NCBI RefSeq assembly: GCF_008180725.1
Contig: NZ_VTEV01000004.1
Location: forward strand, 111,002 to 175,001
Source: Sutcliffiella horikoshii
GTDB lineage: Bacteria; Bacillota; Bacilli; Bacillales; Bacillaceae_I
Direction: 5' to 3'
DNA length: 64,000 nucleotides
Shown: positions 63,723 to 64,000 of the stretch, piece by piece
Layout: every line of letters starts with the position of its first letter
Position numbering within the stretch: the stretch's first letter is position 1
The notes under the pieces: model-generated
What the model saw: only the letters and a program-made list of their open reading frames with translations
What the model was told of the DNA's origin: nothing
Database searches by the model: none
Position numbers and translations under genes: made by a program

Positions 63723-63772
63723 ATTGTATTGGAATTGTGAAATAGTTGTTTGGGTAATTCTTGATAGTCGGG

Positions 63773-64000
63773 ATGAAGACGTGAGTGACGAGGAAAAAGG
63801 AGAGGTGAGGTCCTCATGGACGTGATGAAGACCTCGGTGACGAGGAAAAGGGAGAAGAGAGGTCCTCATCGCCGTGATGAAGACCTTTGTGACGAGGAAA
63901 AAGGAGTGGAGAGGTTCTCATCGCCGTGATGAAGACCTTTGTGACGAGGAAAAAGGAGTGGAGAGGTTCTCATCGCCGTGATGAAGACCTTTGTGACGAG
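63773..64000 (+). repeat. 52-bp tandem repeat array 5 (continues beyond the window)
   Basis: Units start at 63773, 63825, 63877, 63929 and 63981. Each reads ATGAAGACCTTTGTGACGAG, then GAAAAAGGAGTGGAGAGGTT, then CTCATCGCCGTG. Ends ATGAAGACCT and AGGTCCTCAT are near-perfect inverted repeats in the best units. Sequence is very close to array 1. The last unit is cut by the window end. Confidence 0.93.

Overview
The window looks like a chromosome segment of a moderately low-GC, endospore-forming Bacillaceae. It opens with spo0A. Much of its gene order matches the Bacillus subtilis spo0A to yqjM region: yqiK-type phosphodiesterase, yqzF, the bkd operon, yqiW/brxB, an art-type amino-acid ABC transporter, yqjA, the yqjC-yqjD-yqjE block, dinB, rnz and namA. 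No rRNA, tRNA, prophage, insertion sequence or CRISPR array was seen.

Layout. (1) 1-2.2 kb: spo0A, the miniprotein gene yycC, a glycerophosphodiester phosphodiesterase and yqzF. (2) 2.3-13.2 kb: bkdR and a sigma-54-type bkd operon (ptb-bcd-buk-lpdV-bkdAA-bkdAB-bkdB) that converts branched-chain amino acids to acyl-CoA and acyl-phosphate. The operon is interrupted three times by a ~130 bp palindromic repeat. (3) 13.4-20.8 kb: an MDR oxidoreductase, a degenerate ImmA/IrrE-like protein, methylmalonyl-CoA mutase (mutA, mutB, meaB) and brxB. (4) 21-30 kb: a GH18 glycosidase, a response regulator / histidine kinase / ECF sigma factor operon, a 21-residue-repeat coiled-coil protein and the art transporter. 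(5) 30.6-35.2 kb: an msrA gene whose catalytic codon is an in-frame TGA followed by a SECIS-like hairpin, an exported oligoendopeptidase F, YqjA and an L,D-transpeptidase. (6) 35.4-47.9 kb: a 14-gene cluster for anthranilate/3-hydroxyanthranilate meta-cleavage, comprising a flavin monooxygenase, IclR regulator, 3-HAA dioxygenase, ACMS decarboxylase, 2-aminomuconate pathway, lower pathway to pyruvate and acetyl-CoA, and a TRAP transporter. (7) 48.5-64 kb: a DUF4181-like protein, Prli42, methylmalonyl-CoA epimerase plus carboxyltransferase, a PepT-like peptidase, CheW, ohrA/ohrR, dinB, yunB, a two-gene SOS operon of unknown miniproteins, a HAD hydrolase, RNase Z, a methyltransferase, a coiled-coil protein, namA and a RocB-like peptidase.

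How the parts connect. The bkd operon, the mutAB-meaB operon and the mce-carboxyltransferase pair together form a route from Val/Ile/Leu to central metabolism, via isobutyryl-, 2-methylbutyryl- and propionyl-CoA. Candidate CcpA cre sites precede the bkd operon, mutA and the 3-HAA dioxygenase gene, which suggests shared carbon catabolite repression of these catabolic units.

The most striking observation is the msrA gene. The TGA sits exactly at the catalytic Cys of the GCFWG motif, the frame stays open afterwards, and a G-leading three-base loop on an 8-bp stem starts 20 nt after the TGA. This fits a selenocysteine-containing MsrA in a Bacillus-type genome. The second is a family of 51-52 bp tandem arrays with inverted-repeat ends at four loci, plus a fifth unrelated array with the same 52 bp period. 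All start positions, operator calls and functions are read from sequence alone; nothing was searched against databases.
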